Numbered from the stretch's first letter, positions 15,461-25,148 are shown. The stretch is 64,000 nt of DNA from Clostridiales bacterium (GCA_012837965.1 DUQF01000031.1:1-64000); one strand, 5' to 3'. Program-made: numbers and translations. Notes: generated by a model from the sequence alone, not told the origin.

Positions 15461-16936
15461 ATGAAACGAAAGTTCACGCAAGGGTTGACATTCTTGCTCC
15501 TGTGCACCCTTCTTTTTTTGTTGCCATTCAATGCCGTTGCAGCTTCGGGAACCGTTGGTGAGTATAACCCAAGCAAACCGGAAAACCTCCTCCCGCAACA
15601 CCTGAGAGGAGAAAGCGCCCTTGTGATGGACGCGGAAACAGGTGAAATTCTTTTTGAAAAAAACGCCAATGATATCCGTTACCCTGCCTCCACCACCAAG
15701 ATCATGACAGTGTACTTAGGCATTCTCTTTGGAAATCTTGACCAAACCGTTACCGTTTCGGAAAGCTGCTTGCAGCTTCCGGAAGATGCTTCCAGAATCC
15801 CTTTGGAAGCGGGGCAGGAAATAAACTTTAAAGATCTGCTGTGCGCTACAATGGTGGCTTCCGGAAACGAAGGCGCCAATTTAATTGCCGAGGTGATTGC
15901 CGGCAGCGTCCCTGCCTTTGCCAACATGATGAACCTGAAAGCACAGGAGCTTGGATGTACGTCCACACACTTTGTTAACCCACACGGTCTGCATGATGAC
16001 AATCAAGTGAGCACCGCCAAGGACCTTGCCATCATTGCCGCAGCTGCCATGCAGGATGAGACTTTCAGAGAAATTGCGGGATTACACCAGTTTACCGTTC
16101 CCCCTAACAATGTAAACCAAGGGAAAACCCTCTATGCCCGCGACAGCGCATTTAAAACGCAGTCTTCCAATGAAGACAGGAAGCAATATTATTTTGAATA
16201 TTCAACAGGTGTTAAAACAGGTTTTACCACGCCAGCCGGCTACTGCTATGTGGCATCAGCCCAAAAAGATGGCCAAAACCTAATTTCCGTCACCCTTAAA
16301 GCCACCAGCTACAACCGTACTTTTTTAGACTCCAAGCGCTTGTTGCTTTACGGGTTCAGCCAATACACCAGCACTTCCATTACAGAAATTTATAAACAAA
16401 ACCCCAAGGTTGTTGATATCAGCTCCTTTGCGCTGGACGACAGCAACATGGGACGGCTTGAGCTGCTTATCCGAAAACAGGATCCCCTGGCCGATGACCA
16501 GCTTTCCGGTCGTATCGGAGGAGATTTGAGCTATTTGGCCATCTATAATACCCGTACCTCTTTTCGCTTCATAAGGCGGCTGGAAGCGCCCATTGTCGCC
16601 GGCGACGTAATTGGAGAAATGACCTACACGCCCCAAGATGGTGGCCAAACCATTATCTATGAATTGGTCGCTTCCCGAAATATCAACAGGCGTGACGCGA
16701 TTGCTCCCTCTTTGGAAGAAATCTTCGCTTTTGCTCAAAGCGATCCCAACCCTTTTCCCCCGCTTTCCTTAGAGCTGATACTGATTGTCTTGTTGCCTAT
16801 TATCGTGGTCATTTTGTTTTTCAAGTTTATTATCAGTCTTTTCAAGCGCCGCCGCAGAAAAGCAAGACGAAGCAGGCGTTCTTCCTTCCGCAGGGCTCTT
16901 AGCCTATCTAAACGCGGCAACCGATATTTTAGATAA
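15461..16936 (+). CDS. D-alanyl-D-alanine carboxypeptidase (S11 family, DacF/PBP5-like)
   Basis: This 491-residue penicillin-binding enzyme trims the terminal D-alanine from peptidoglycan stem peptides. It has a signal peptide (about 1-28), the active-site PASTTK (S77, K80), the SGN triad in ASGNEGAN, and the third motif VKTGFTTPAGYC. The family's C-terminal beta domain follows. Unusually, the tail ends with a true membrane helix (LELILIVLLPIIVVILFF) and a very basic stretch (FKRRRRKARRSRRSS), rather than the short amphipathic anchor of PBP5. ATG 15461 is chosen because GAAAGGAGG overlaps the earlier ATG at 15443. Confidence 0.9.
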   Translation: MKRKFTQGLTFLLLCTLLFLLPFNAVAASGTVGEYNPSKPENLLPQHLRGESALVMDAETGEILFEKNANDIRYPASTTKIMTVYLGILFGNLDQTVTVSESCLQLPEDASRIPLEAGQEINFKDLLCATMVASGNEGANLIAEVIAGSVPAFANMMNLKAQELGCTSTHFVNPHGLHDDNQVSTAKDLAIIAAAAMQDETFREIAGLHQFTVPPNNVNQGKTLYARDSAFKTQSSNEDRKQYYFEYSTGVKTGFTTPAGYCYVASAQKDGQNLISVTLKATSYNRTFLDSKRLLLYGFSQYTSTSITEIYKQNPKVVDISSFALDDSNMGRLELLIRKQDPLADDQLSGRIGGDLSYLAIYNTRTSFRFIRRLEAPIVAGDVIGEMTYTPQDGGQTIIYELVASRNINRRDAIAPSLEEIFAFAQSDPNPFPPLSLELILIVLLPIIVVILFFKFIISLFKRRRRKARRSRRSSFRRALSLSKRGNRYFR

Positions 16937-16942
16937 GTTCTT

Positions 16943-16971
16943 TTGAAAACAACACTATGTTCTGGTATAAT
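16943..16971 (+). promoter_or_regulatory. promoter of pgi
   Basis: TTGAAA (16943-16948) and TATAAT (16966-16971) have a 17-bp spacer. They are followed by AGGGAGG and ATG 16997. Confidence 0.75.
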
Positions 16972-16996
16972 AAATAAAAAAGCAGGGAGGTAGTTT

Positions 16997-18418
16997 ATGC
17001 TTCGAACAGATAACCATTCCATCGTCTTGGATGTTAACCACTTGATGGCCGATCAGCTTGGCCACAATTACGGGATTAGTCCCGAGGAAATTGACGCGTA
17101 CCGTCAACCCGCAGCCATGGCGCAAATGGCTATCCAGAAAAATCGCGGAAAGGGCTTCCTTGGCTGGACAGAGCTTCCCTACAATCAAGACGAGATTGTT
17201 GAAGAAATTCTCGTGACGGCGGCAACCATCCGTGAGCGCTTTGACTATTTTGTAGTCTTAGGTATTGGCGGCAGCGCCCTTGGCTCCATTGCCGTACATC
17301 AGGCGCTCAATCATCTGCACTATAATCAGTTGCCCAAAGAAAAGCGCAACGGTCCCAAACTCTTTGTGGAAGATAACATTGACCCCGAGCGCATGGCAGC
17401 CCTGCTTGATGTCATTGAACCAAAGAAAACCTGTTTCAACGTGATTAGTAAATCAGGTGAGACAGCTGAAACCATGTCACAATACCTGATTATCGAAGAT
17501 TTATTAAAAAAGACGGTCGGCAGCAGGTGGCATGAGCACATTGTCGCCACAACGGACAGAGAAACAGGCAACCTCATTCGTTTGGGACTTGAACACAGCC
17601 TTAAGTTATTCTACATTCCTGCAGGAGTTGGCGGTCGTTTCAGCGGACTTTGTCCGGTAGGGCTTTTGCCTGCCGCCGTATGCGGCATCGACATTCAACA
17701 GTTATTGGCCGGCGCAAGGGCGATGGATGAGCGCTGTCAGAGCCAGCAAATCTGGGAAAACCCTGCCCTCTTGCAAGCAGTCATTCAGCATATCCTGATG
17801 GATAATGGCATCAACATCCACGTCATGATGCCATATGCCGATAGCCTTAAATACATGGCCGACTGGTTCTGCCAGCTTTGGGCTGAAAGCCTTGGCAAAA
17901 ACGTAACCCGCAAAGGCATGGCCATCAACGTCGGACAAACTCCTATGAAAGCCCTTGGCGTTACTGACCAGCACAGCCAATTGCAACTGTACACCGAAGG
18001 CCCCTACGATAAGGTAGTTACCTTCCTGCACGTTGGGCAGTTCCGCAACGAAACTCCCATTCCTTCCGAAAACAAGGAATATCCCGTCCTTGAATTTTTG
18101 GGCGGCAAATCTTTAAATCAGCTGATTGAAGCGGAATACCTCGGAACGCAGTACGCCCTCCTTCGTTCAGGCCGCATGAGCCAGACCATCCATCTGCCGG
18201 TTGTGAATGCTCACACCGTCGGGCAGTTCATGTACTTTTTTGAGAAGGTCACCGCCTACGTTGGTGAACTGCTTGATATTAACGCCTTCAATCAACCGGG
18301 AGTTGAAGAAAGCAAAATCGCTTCCTACGCTGTCCTTGGCAACACCGAAGAAAAATATCAGAAGAAACAAGAGGAAATGTTGGCAGCCCCCAAAGGAAAG
18401 AAGCAGTACCGTATTTAA
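16997..18418 (+). CDS. pgi: glucose-6-phosphate isomerase
   Basis: This 473-residue cytoplasmic enzyme interconverts glucose-6-phosphate and fructose-6-phosphate. The phosphosugar-binding SIS regions are clear: VLGIGGSALGSIAVHQAL (about 82-99) and NVISKSGETAETM (about 149-161). The signature PAGVGGRFSGLCPVGLLPA (about 212-230) and the C-terminal NQPGVEESK follow. The length fits the shorter Firmicutes form (about 450). It is a single-gene unit with its own promoter and a downstream terminator shared with the convergent glycine-cleavage operon. Confidence 0.95.
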   Translation: MLRTDNHSIVLDVNHLMADQLGHNYGISPEEIDAYRQPAAMAQMAIQKNRGKGFLGWTELPYNQDEIVEEILVTAATIRERFDYFVVLGIGGSALGSIAVHQALNHLHYNQLPKEKRNGPKLFVEDNIDPERMAALLDVIEPKKTCFNVISKSGETAETMSQYLIIEDLLKKTVGSRWHEHIVATTDRETGNLIRLGLEHSLKLFYIPAGVGGRFSGLCPVGLLPAAVCGIDIQQLLAGARAMDERCQSQQIWENPALLQAVIQHILMDNGINIHVMMPYADSLKYMADWFCQLWAESLGKNVTRKGMAINVGQTPMKALGVTDQHSQLQLYTEGPYDKVVTFLHVGQFRNETPIPSENKEYPVLEFLGGKSLNQLIEAEYLGTQYALLRSGRMSQTIHLPVVNAHTVGQFMYFFEKVTAYVGELLDINAFNQPGVEESKIASYAVLGNTEEKYQKKQEEMLAAPKGKKQYRI

Positions 18419-18431
18419 ACGATTGCAAAGC

Positions 18432-18466
18432 AAAAGTCCCAAGAAGCGTTTTCTCGGGACTTTTTT
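18432..18466. terminator. bidirectional terminator between pgi and lpd
   Basis: AAAAGTCCC (18432-18440) pairs with GGGACTTTTTT (18456-18466). T-runs on both strands suit the convergent genes. Confidence 0.8.
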
Positions 18467-18475
18467 GATAGAACT

Positions 18476-19852
18476 TTATCTACGTCTGGGCACAATATGA
18501 ATGGCCCTTGACTCAAAGGCTTCCAAAGCTTCCTGCACTCCCTCAACGAAAGTGGGGTGCGGGCGCATACCTTTGAGCATATCTTGATAGCTAAGCTTAT
18601 TGGCAATCGCCAAGGTAAATTCATCAATCATGTCGCTTGCCCTGTCGCACATAAGCTGGGCGCCAAGAATGCGACCCGATTCTTTTTCCGCAACCACCTT
18701 GACAAAGCCTCTGCCCGTTCCGGCAATTAAGGTACGGCCATTGCCTGCCATCAGGTATTTTGCCATAAGGGCATCAAACCCCTTGTCCTTTGCCTCATCA
18801 AGCGTCATACCAACCGTGGCAATCTCGGGACTGGTATAAATACAACCAGGGACTAAAGCGTTGTCCGTTTCACCATCCCTTCCCGCCAAGTAATCGGCCA
18901 CCATTTTTCCTTGCGTTGAGGCGGCGTGAGCAAGCTGCGCGCCGGTAATAATATCACCGATAGCATAAAGGCCTTCAACGTCGGTCTGTCCGTGTTCATC
19001 AACCGTAAATCTACCACGCACGTTTGCAGGCTTGGGGCAGCCGTCCGCAAACAGATTGTCTGCATTGGCCTTACGTCCCGTTGCCACAAGTAAGGTATCA
19101 CAAATAATTTCTCCTTTTTCAAGGCTGATAAAAACTTGATTATCCTTTTCTTCAACCGCCGTAACCTTCGCACCGGTATGCGTTTTAACTCCGTCCCTTC
19201 TAAAGTTCATCTGTAAGCTATGCCCAATCTCATCATCCATTTCGGGGAGTAATCGGGGCATCGCTTCAATGATATCCACTTCAAACCCGAAAGCTGAAAG
19301 AAAGGTCGCCATCTCAACACCGATAACCCCGCCGCCAAGCACAGCCACTTTTTTCCCAAGGGGCGGACGCTGAAGAATGCCGTCACTTGTTACGATGCGC
19401 TCGGACAACTTTAGTCCCGTAATAGGCGGAACGGAAGGTACTGAACCGACCGCTAAAAGAATGGCATCGCCTTGGTAGGTTGTGTTCCCTGCTGTTACTT
19501 CTTTAGGAGATAAAACCTGCGCCCGCTTACGAATCAGTTCAACGCCATTGTTTTTGAGCAGCATTTCCACTCCTTGGCGCAGGGTTTGGACAATCTCATC
19601 TTTTTTTTGATAGACCTTATGCAGATCAACTTTTTTTGAAGAAAATTCGATACCCCAGTCGCTTGCTTTGGTATCGGAAGTATATAGTTCCGCCGCATGC
19701 AACAAGGCCTTTGTCGGTATACAACCTCGATTAAGGCAAGTACCTCCAACCTCCCCCTGCTCAAACAGAACAACCTCCAATTCGTTTTGTCTGGCACGGA
19801 TGGCCGCCTCATAGCCGCCAGGGCCTGAACCTATAATGAGTAGTTTTGGCAT
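18476..19852 (-). CDS. lpd: dihydrolipoyl dehydrogenase (glycine cleavage L protein)
   Basis: This 458-residue flavoprotein reoxidises the dihydrolipoyl group of GcvH with NAD+. FAD binding is at GSGPGGYEAAIRA (about 8-20), the redox-active disulfide is GGTCLNRGCIPTK (about 36-48), NAD binding is at VLGGGVIGVEMA (about 170-181), and the catalytic His-Glu pair is in RPHPTFVEGV (about 430-440). It lies 22 bases after lplA and is the last gene of the gcv operon, which ties it to glycine cleavage rather than to a 2-oxoacid dehydrogenase. No lipoyl domain is fused to it. Confidence 0.93.
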   Translation of the reverse strand: MPKLLIIGSGPGGYEAAIRARQNELEVVLFEQGEVGGTCLNRGCIPTKALLHAAELYTSDTKASDWGIEFSSKKVDLHKVYQKKDEIVQTLRQGVEMLLKNNGVELIRKRAQVLSPKEVTAGNTTYQGDAILLAVGSVPSVPPITGLKLSERIVTSDGILQRPPLGKKVAVLGGGVIGVEMATFLSAFGFEVDIIEAMPRLLPEMDDEIGHSLQMNFRRDGVKTHTGAKVTAVEEKDNQVFISLEKGEIICDTLLVATGRKANADNLFADGCPKPANVRGRFTVDEHGQTDVEGLYAIGDIITGAQLAHAASTQGKMVADYLAGRDGETDNALVPGCIYTSPEIATVGMTLDEAKDKGFDALMAKYLMAGNGRTLIAGTGRGFVKVVAEKESGRILGAQLMCDRASDMIDEFTLAIANKLSYQDMLKGMRPHPTFVEGVQEALEAFESRAIHIVPRRR

Positions 19853-19874
19853 ATTCTATCCTCTTAATTGATTC

Positions 19875-20861
19875 TTAAAAAGAACCTTCAACTAATTCTA
19901 AGAAAGCGGTTTTTAATTCCTCAGGCGTTTGAGCACATTCCAACGCTCTGTTGATTGTTTCCTGGTCGGCCCGCTGATTCATCAACCGCTCCCTGATTTT
20001 GGGCAACAACTCAGTCTGCATCGCGTCCGAATACACGGCGCAGTCTTGAATGCTACCGGATTGGACATTTAACTCCAAACGGAGAAGCCCGAAAGGAAAT
20101 CGCCGTTCATTAGCCCACGTAAAGGAAATAGGACGGCCATATACCCATGACCACTGAGATAAAAATTCTTGTGCTTTTTTAACCTCGCCCTTGGAGAGCT
20201 GGTCCTCACTTAGCCATGTGGCTTTGGCTCCATAGCCATCTTGAAAAGCTTCTATCAGCCGCTGCGACAGGCTATCTACCGTAATCTCACTTGCCAAATC
20301 CTGAAGGTTTACAACCCGTGAACGAACGGAAGTAATGCCTTTGGAGCGATACTTTTGTTCGTCGGTGGTTAGATACCTTCCAAGAGGCACAGGGTCGGTC
20401 TTAATGAGCAAAGTGCCGTGGTGGTAGGCTCTCTCGCCTTGGGTATAGTATGCGTTGCCTGAAAATTTTCGCCCGTCAATCGTTATGTCGTTACGTCCTG
20501 ATTGTTGAGGGTTTAAGCCAAAGGTGGCTACCGCCTTGGCAACGACGGACGTTTGTTTGTAGATATCCTCCATGGACTTATCATATAAAAAAGTAAAGTT
20601 TAGGTTGCCAAGATCATGATATACCGCTCCCCCACCTGAAAGACGGCGAGCAAGGTACCCGCCGTCTTCCCGAAGTAAGGGAACATTACATTCACGCCAA
20701 GCGCACTGGTTGCGCCCGATAACCACCGTACGCTCGTTTTGCCACAGGTATAGGGTTATTGAATTTTTGGGCGCATGCTCCAAAAGCACTTTTTCCAACG
20801 CGATGTTGTGATAGGGATTGGTGCAGTCGGTCTTGATGAGGTAAAGCCGCTCACTCCTCAT
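19875..20861 (-). CDS. lplA: lipoate-protein ligase A
   Basis: This 328-residue enzyme activates lipoate with ATP and attaches it to the lysine of the GcvH carrier. Motifs are the RRLSGGGAVYHDLGNLNFTF block (about 70-90), the lysine-containing GRKFSGNAY (about 128-136), and HHGTLLIKTD (about 145-155). The C-terminal accessory domain (about 240-328) is present, so it is a full-length two-domain ligase. It overlaps gcvPB by 11 bases, so the two are translationally coupled. Its place in the operon suggests that lipoate is scavenged to supply GcvH. Confidence 0.92.
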   Translation of the reverse strand: MRSERLYLIKTDCTNPYHNIALEKVLLEHAPKNSITLYLWQNERTVVIGRNQCAWRECNVPLLREDGGYLARRLSGGGAVYHDLGNLNFTFLYDKSMEDIYKQTSVVAKAVATFGLNPQQSGRNDITIDGRKFSGNAYYTQGERAYHHGTLLIKTDPVPLGRYLTTDEQKYRSKGITSVRSRVVNLQDLASEITVDSLSQRLIEAFQDGYGAKATWLSEDQLSKGEVKKAQEFLSQWSWVYGRPISFTWANERRFPFGLLRLELNVQSGSIQDCAVYSDAMQTELLPKIRERLMNQRADQETINRALECAQTPEELKTAFLELVEGSF

Positions 20862-22263
20862 AGCGGAGAATGGGATTACGGGCGGCCTTCACTTCGTCGG
20901 GACGCCCAATATAGGTCGTAAGCGGCGCATTGCGCAGTTCATCAGGCGCAGAACAAATCTTTTCTTTAACCAGCTTATATTTTTCCGCCGCATCAATGAG
21001 GGATTGTCTGCTTTCCGTTTCGGTAGGCTCCAGCATCAGCGCTTCCGGTACAATCAGCGGGAAATACATGGTTGGCGGGTGCATGCCAAAATCCAGAAGG
21101 CCTTTGGCAACATCCAAAGCGCTGATGCCCGTTTCTTTCTTGATGTCTGCCAGCGTTAAAACAAACTCGTGCATGCAGATATGGTCGTAAGCTACCGGGA
21201 ACACATCCTTTAACAGGTGCATGAGGTAATTGGCATTCAGCACAGCCGTTTGGGAGGCCTCACGCATACCCTCCGCACCCAAAGTGAGCATATAGGTTAG
21301 TGCACGCACAACCACGCCGAAATTGCCATAGAAGCTACGCACTTGGCCAACGGAATGTTCGGGGCGCTCGTCCTTACCAAGGAAGGAAGAAGGAAGGTAG
21401 GGCTTTAAAATATCCTTGCAACCTACAGCTCCTGAGCCTGGGCCGCCGCCGCCGTGGGGTGTGGAAAAAGTCTTGTGCAGATTTAGGTGAATAACGTCAA
21501 AGCCCATGTCACCTGGCCGAACCTGACCCATAATGGCATTGAGGTTTGCGCCATCATAGTAGCACAAACCGCCCGCCTCATGAACAAGGCTGGTGATTTC
21601 CAAAATTTGCGGGTCGAAAAGCCCAAGGGTGTTGGGATTGGTAAGCATCAAACCCGCCGTATCGTCCCCTAGCGCATTTTTAAGGGCTTCTACATCAACA
21701 CAGCCATTTGCGTTGGAGGGAATATTGACCACATCGAAACCAACCATAACGGCGCTTGCCGGGTTGGTGCCGTGCGCAGCGTCGGGCACCAGCATCTTGG
21801 TGCGCTGTGTTTGCCCATGATGGTCAAAATAGGCCTTCATAAGCAACAAGCCAAGAAATTCACCATGAGCGCCAGCGGCAGGTTGGATGGTTATTTTATC
21901 CATGCCCGTAACAGCGCAAAGCATTTCATCAGCCAAGTCAATCACTGCCTGGCAGCCCTTGACTGTATCCTTTGGTTGCAGGGGGTGAATATTGGTAAAG
22001 CCAGGAAAGCTTGCCACCCGCTCGTTTAACCGGGGGTTATATTTCATGGTGCAGGAACCAAGCGGGTAAAACCCACTAACGACGCCAAAGGTCTGGTCGG
22101 CCAGTTCCTTGTAGTGGCGTGCAGCTTCTACCTCGGCTACTTCCGGCAGCATCCACTTTGCCTTGCGCAGGAATTTTTCAGGCCGTGGAGCCTTTTCCAC
22201 ATCGCTTTTGGGCAAATAGTCGCTGCAGTGACCGGGTGTGGAACGCTCAAAGATCAGTTTCAT
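20851..22263 (-). CDS. gcvPB: glycine dehydrogenase (decarboxylating) subunit 2
   Basis: This 470-residue PLP subunit of the P protein, with GcvPA, decarboxylates glycine and transfers aminomethyl to lipoyl-GcvH. The PLP lysine is in HLNLHKTFSTPHGGGGPGSG (about 262-281), and the early block GFYPLGSCTMKYNP is typical of the C-terminal half of P proteins. The start overlaps the gcvPA stop by 4 bases. The split two-gene form is common in Firmicutes and archaea. Confidence 0.95.
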   Translation of the reverse strand: MKLIFERSTPGHCSDYLPKSDVEKAPRPEKFLRKAKWMLPEVAEVEAARHYKELADQTFGVVSGFYPLGSCTMKYNPRLNERVASFPGFTNIHPLQPKDTVKGCQAVIDLADEMLCAVTGMDKITIQPAAGAHGEFLGLLLMKAYFDHHGQTQRTKMLVPDAAHGTNPASAVMVGFDVVNIPSNANGCVDVEALKNALGDDTAGLMLTNPNTLGLFDPQILEITSLVHEAGGLCYYDGANLNAIMGQVRPGDMGFDVIHLNLHKTFSTPHGGGGPGSGAVGCKDILKPYLPSSFLGKDERPEHSVGQVRSFYGNFGVVVRALTYMLTLGAEGMREASQTAVLNANYLMHLLKDVFPVAYDHICMHEFVLTLADIKKETGISALDVAKGLLDFGMHPPTMYFPLIVPEALMLEPTETESRQSLIDAAEKYKLVKEKICSAPDELRNAPLTTYIGRPDEVKAARNPILRYEE

Positions 22264-23579
22264 TTGCTCACCGCCCCTCGTACAGTTTGAACCGTTAAGT
22301 CAAGCGCTTCCTTGGTTGCTTTTTCGGTAACACACCAAAGCATACCGCCATCAACAGGCAGTCCCGAAAGAATACCCACCTTATGCAGCGCTTTTTCAAT
22401 CTGGGCGGCATCAACAGGCAAAGTGGTCATGAACTCGTTGAAGTATGGACCATCATACACCATTTTAATGCCGGGAATTTCGCATAACCGTTTAGCAAGG
22501 TAGTGCGCCTTGTCGTAGCTAAGTTCGGCGGCTTCAGACAGGCCTTTCTTGCCCATCACCGCCATGTAAACGCCTGCACGCAGGGCACACAGCGCCTGGT
22601 TGGAACATATGTTGCTCGACGCTTTCTCACGGCGAATGTGCTGTTCCCTTGCTTGCAGGGTTAATACAAAGGCACGGCCTCCTCTTGAGTCCGTGGTTTG
22701 ACCCACAATACGGCCGGGCAGTTGGCGCACCATGGCCTTCTTGGTTGCCATAAAACCAACCGTCGGCCCCCCATAGCCCATAGGGATGCCAAGGGGTTGT
22801 CCATCACCGGTTGCTATATCCGCCCCAAGCGCCCCGGGAGATTCTAGCATGCCAAGGGCGGTCGGATAGCAGCCGACAATAAGCTTGGCGCCTTTGTTGT
22901 GAACCTTATCGGCAATGGCTTCGATATCTTCAATCAAGCCGTAGAAGTTGGGCTGTTGGACAAAAAGGCAGGCCGCCTCATCACAGAGGGCATCTTCAAG
23001 AACGTTTACATCTATAACGCCCTTTTTAGATGAAAGCATTTCTACTTTAACATCCCGCCCGTAGGCGTAGGTTTTGATGGTTTCAATGGTTTCGGGGTTG
23101 GCGTTGTCCGCAACATAGACAACATTTCGGTTACGCTTCAAGCACATCATGGAGCCTTCAGCAGCAGCGGACGCTCCATCATATACCGAAGCGTTGCTTG
23201 CATCCATACCCGTTAATTCGCAGATCATGGTTTGGTATTCAAAGATGGACTGAAGCACGCCCTGGCTAATCTCCGCCTGGTAGGGCGTGTAGGCAGTCAC
23301 AAACTCTTCTTTACCGGCAACTGTGTCGACAATGGAAGGAATATAGTGGTCATAGATGCCTGCACCTCTTAGAACCGTCGGATAAAGCACATTCATTTCG
23401 GCCATAGCTCGCATGGCGGTTTCCGCTTCCATCTCGCTGATACCTTTGGCCACTCCCGGCAGTTCGTCCAATAAAACCGAGGCAGGAACATCAACATAAA
23501 GGTCTTTATAATCCTTCATGCCCAACTCTTCAAGCATCAATTGCCTTTCGTCGCTTGTCGACGGAATATATCCCGCCAT
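22260..23579 (-). CDS. gcvPA: glycine dehydrogenase (decarboxylating) subunit 1
   Basis: This 439-residue subunit of the glycine decarboxylase begins YIPSTSDERQLMLEELG, the family's conserved N-terminus. It carries GAGIYDHYIPSIVD, FTAYTPYQAEISQGVLQ-type and MDASNASVYDGASAAAEG blocks in its first 150 residues, all typical of GcvPA. ATG 23579 is favoured because AGGAGGG, inside the end of gcvH, stands 5 bases before it; an open frame extends six codons further upstream without such a site. Confidence 0.94.
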   Translation of the reverse strand: MAGYIPSTSDERQLMLEELGMKDYKDLYVDVPASVLLDELPGVAKGISEMEAETAMRAMAEMNVLYPTVLRGAGIYDHYIPSIVDTVAGKEEFVTAYTPYQAEISQGVLQSIFEYQTMICELTGMDASNASVYDGASAAAEGSMMCLKRNRNVVYVADNANPETIETIKTYAYGRDVKVEMLSSKKGVIDVNVLEDALCDEAACLFVQQPNFYGLIEDIEAIADKVHNKGAKLIVGCYPTALGMLESPGALGADIATGDGQPLGIPMGYGGPTVGFMATKKAMVRQLPGRIVGQTTDSRGGRAFVLTLQAREQHIRREKASSNICSNQALCALRAGVYMAVMGKKGLSEAAELSYDKAHYLAKRLCEIPGIKMVYDGPYFNEFMTTLPVDAAQIEKALHKVGILSGLPVDGGMLWCVTEKATKEALDLTVQTVRGAVSK

Positions 23580-23580
23580 T

Positions 23581-23946
23581 TTAACCCTCCTGCTCAATAA
23601 AGGCTAAATATTCGGCCTCACCCATTAGCTCAGCGCTGTCGGATACGTCTTCGAGTTTAACAATCCAAGCTTTGTAAGGATCCTCGTTGATAAGCTCTGG
23701 CCTGTCGAGCAGATCTTCATTGACCTCAGCTATCCTCCCCGTATAGGGGCTAAGGATGTCGCTGACCGCCTTAACACTTTCAACATCAGCAAAAGGTTCG
23801 TCAGCTATCACTTCATCACCCACATTGGGTAAGTTCATGAACACGATGTCCCCCAGCTCCTCCTGGGCATAGTCGGTAATACCGACCACATATAGGTTGC
23901 CTTCCTTTTGAACCCATTCATGAGTTTTGCAATACTTCCTTGACAT
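23581..23946 (-). CDS. gcvH: glycine cleavage system H protein
   Basis: This 121-residue lipoyl carrier shuttles the aminomethyl group between the P, T and L proteins. The lipoylated lysine is K59 in DVESVKAVSD, and the start KYCKTHEWV is the usual H-protein opening. It lies between gcvT and gcvPA in the operon. The ribosome site AAAGGAGAG precedes its ATG. Confidence 0.96.
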   Translation of the reverse strand: MSRKYCKTHEWVQKEGNLYVVGITDYAQEELGDIVFMNLPNVGDEVIADEPFADVESVKAVSDILSPYTGRIAEVNEDLLDRPELINEDPYKAWIVKLEDVSDSAELMGEAEYLAFIEQEG

Positions 23947-23986
23947 GTCGTTTCTCTCCTTTAATGATTGTTGTTTTGTAACGATA

Positions 23987-25075
23987 TTATTTAGAACGTT
24001 TGGAAAAAGGCATTTCTACCACAACAACCGGTAGACGCCTTCCACGCACGTCCGCTTCCATTTGAGTGCCGATAGCGCTTGCCGAAACATCCACAAACGC
24101 CATCGCAATAGCTTTCTTGGTCAGCGGGCTCATGGTACCGCTGGTCGACTGACCTACCCGCCTATCGCCTATATAAAGCGAACAATTTTCACGCACGATG
24201 CCTTTACCGATCACTTCAAGCCCTACACGAATACGATTGGGCTCTCCCTTTTCTTTAAGGGCTTCAAGACCGATAAAGCCAGGCTTATCAAGCTTTACAA
24301 AAGGAGCAAGACCGGCTTCAAGGGGAGTGATTTCATCGCTCATCTCATGGCCGTAAAGGGGCATACCCGCTTCCAATCTGAGGGTATCACGTGCACCCAA
24401 TCCGCACAAAATGAGCCCATGAGGTTTTCCCACTTCAAGCAACTTTCGCATAACCTGCACCGCATCTTCACCACGCATATATAACTCGTACCCAAGCTCG
24501 CCCGTATAGCCGGTGCGGCTGACCAAGCACTCAACCCCAGCAACCTTAACATGATTGGTAAAAGTATAATTTTTGGCAGGAATATCTTCCTCATTCATTA
24601 GTTGGTTCAAAATTTTCTTGGAAAGCGGCCCTTGTAGCGCAAGCTGGGCGATTTTATCGGATACATCAGACATCTGCACATCGCCAAAAAGATGAGCCTT
24701 TATCCAACTGACATCCTTATCCTTGTTGGCTGCGTTGGCAATGAGCCAATATTCATCCTCATCGATTCGATAGACCAAAACATCGTCCACCACGCCACCT
24801 TGCCGATTCAGCATGGGACTATAGCGAGCACGGCCAATGGCCATGCCTTCCATGTTGTTACAGAAAAGGTTCTGAATGTTTTCAAGCGCTTGCTTGCCTT
24901 TGATGATAATTTCGCCCATATGGCTTACATCAAACAAGCCGCAGCCTTGGCGTACCGCCAGATGTTCCTGAATGATGCCATGCGGATATTGTACAGGTAA
25001 AAGATAACCTGCAAATTCCACCATTTTACCTCCGTGCGCCACATGTTCATTATATAGCGGTGTTTTTTTACACAT
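23987..25075 (-). CDS. gcvT: aminomethyltransferase (glycine cleavage T protein)
   Basis: This 362-residue T protein moves the methylene group to tetrahydrofolate, releasing ammonia. Conserved blocks are KTPLYNEHVAHGGKMVEFAGY (about 3-23), LFDVSHMGEI (about 48-57), SRTGYTGELGYEL (about 187-199) and GLGARDTLRLEAGMPLYGHE (about 225-244). The start at 25075 follows GGGAGGGAGGG; the frame is open for 16 more codons upstream without a comparable site. It is the first gene of gcvT-H-PA-PB-lplA-lpd. Confidence 0.95.
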   Translation of the reverse strand: MCKKTPLYNEHVAHGGKMVEFAGYLLPVQYPHGIIQEHLAVRQGCGLFDVSHMGEIIIKGKQALENIQNLFCNNMEGMAIGRARYSPMLNRQGGVVDDVLVYRIDEDEYWLIANAANKDKDVSWIKAHLFGDVQMSDVSDKIAQLALQGPLSKKILNQLMNEEDIPAKNYTFTNHVKVAGVECLVSRTGYTGELGYELYMRGEDAVQVMRKLLEVGKPHGLILCGLGARDTLRLEAGMPLYGHEMSDEITPLEAGLAPFVKLDKPGFIGLEALKEKGEPNRIRVGLEVIGKGIVRENCSLYIGDRRVGQSTSGTMSPLTKKAIAMAFVDVSASAIGTQMEADVRGRRLPVVVVEMPFSKRSK

Positions 25076-25148
25076 AAGCCCTCCCTCCCAAGTGTATGAA
25101 TTTTTGTCACTTTCCGTCAGCAACCTATGTTATGTAGATTATAACACA

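Noticed and set aside
24062..24484. 140-codon plus-strand frame opposite gcvT
   Set aside because: It is antisense to a well-conserved gene and lacks a start signal.
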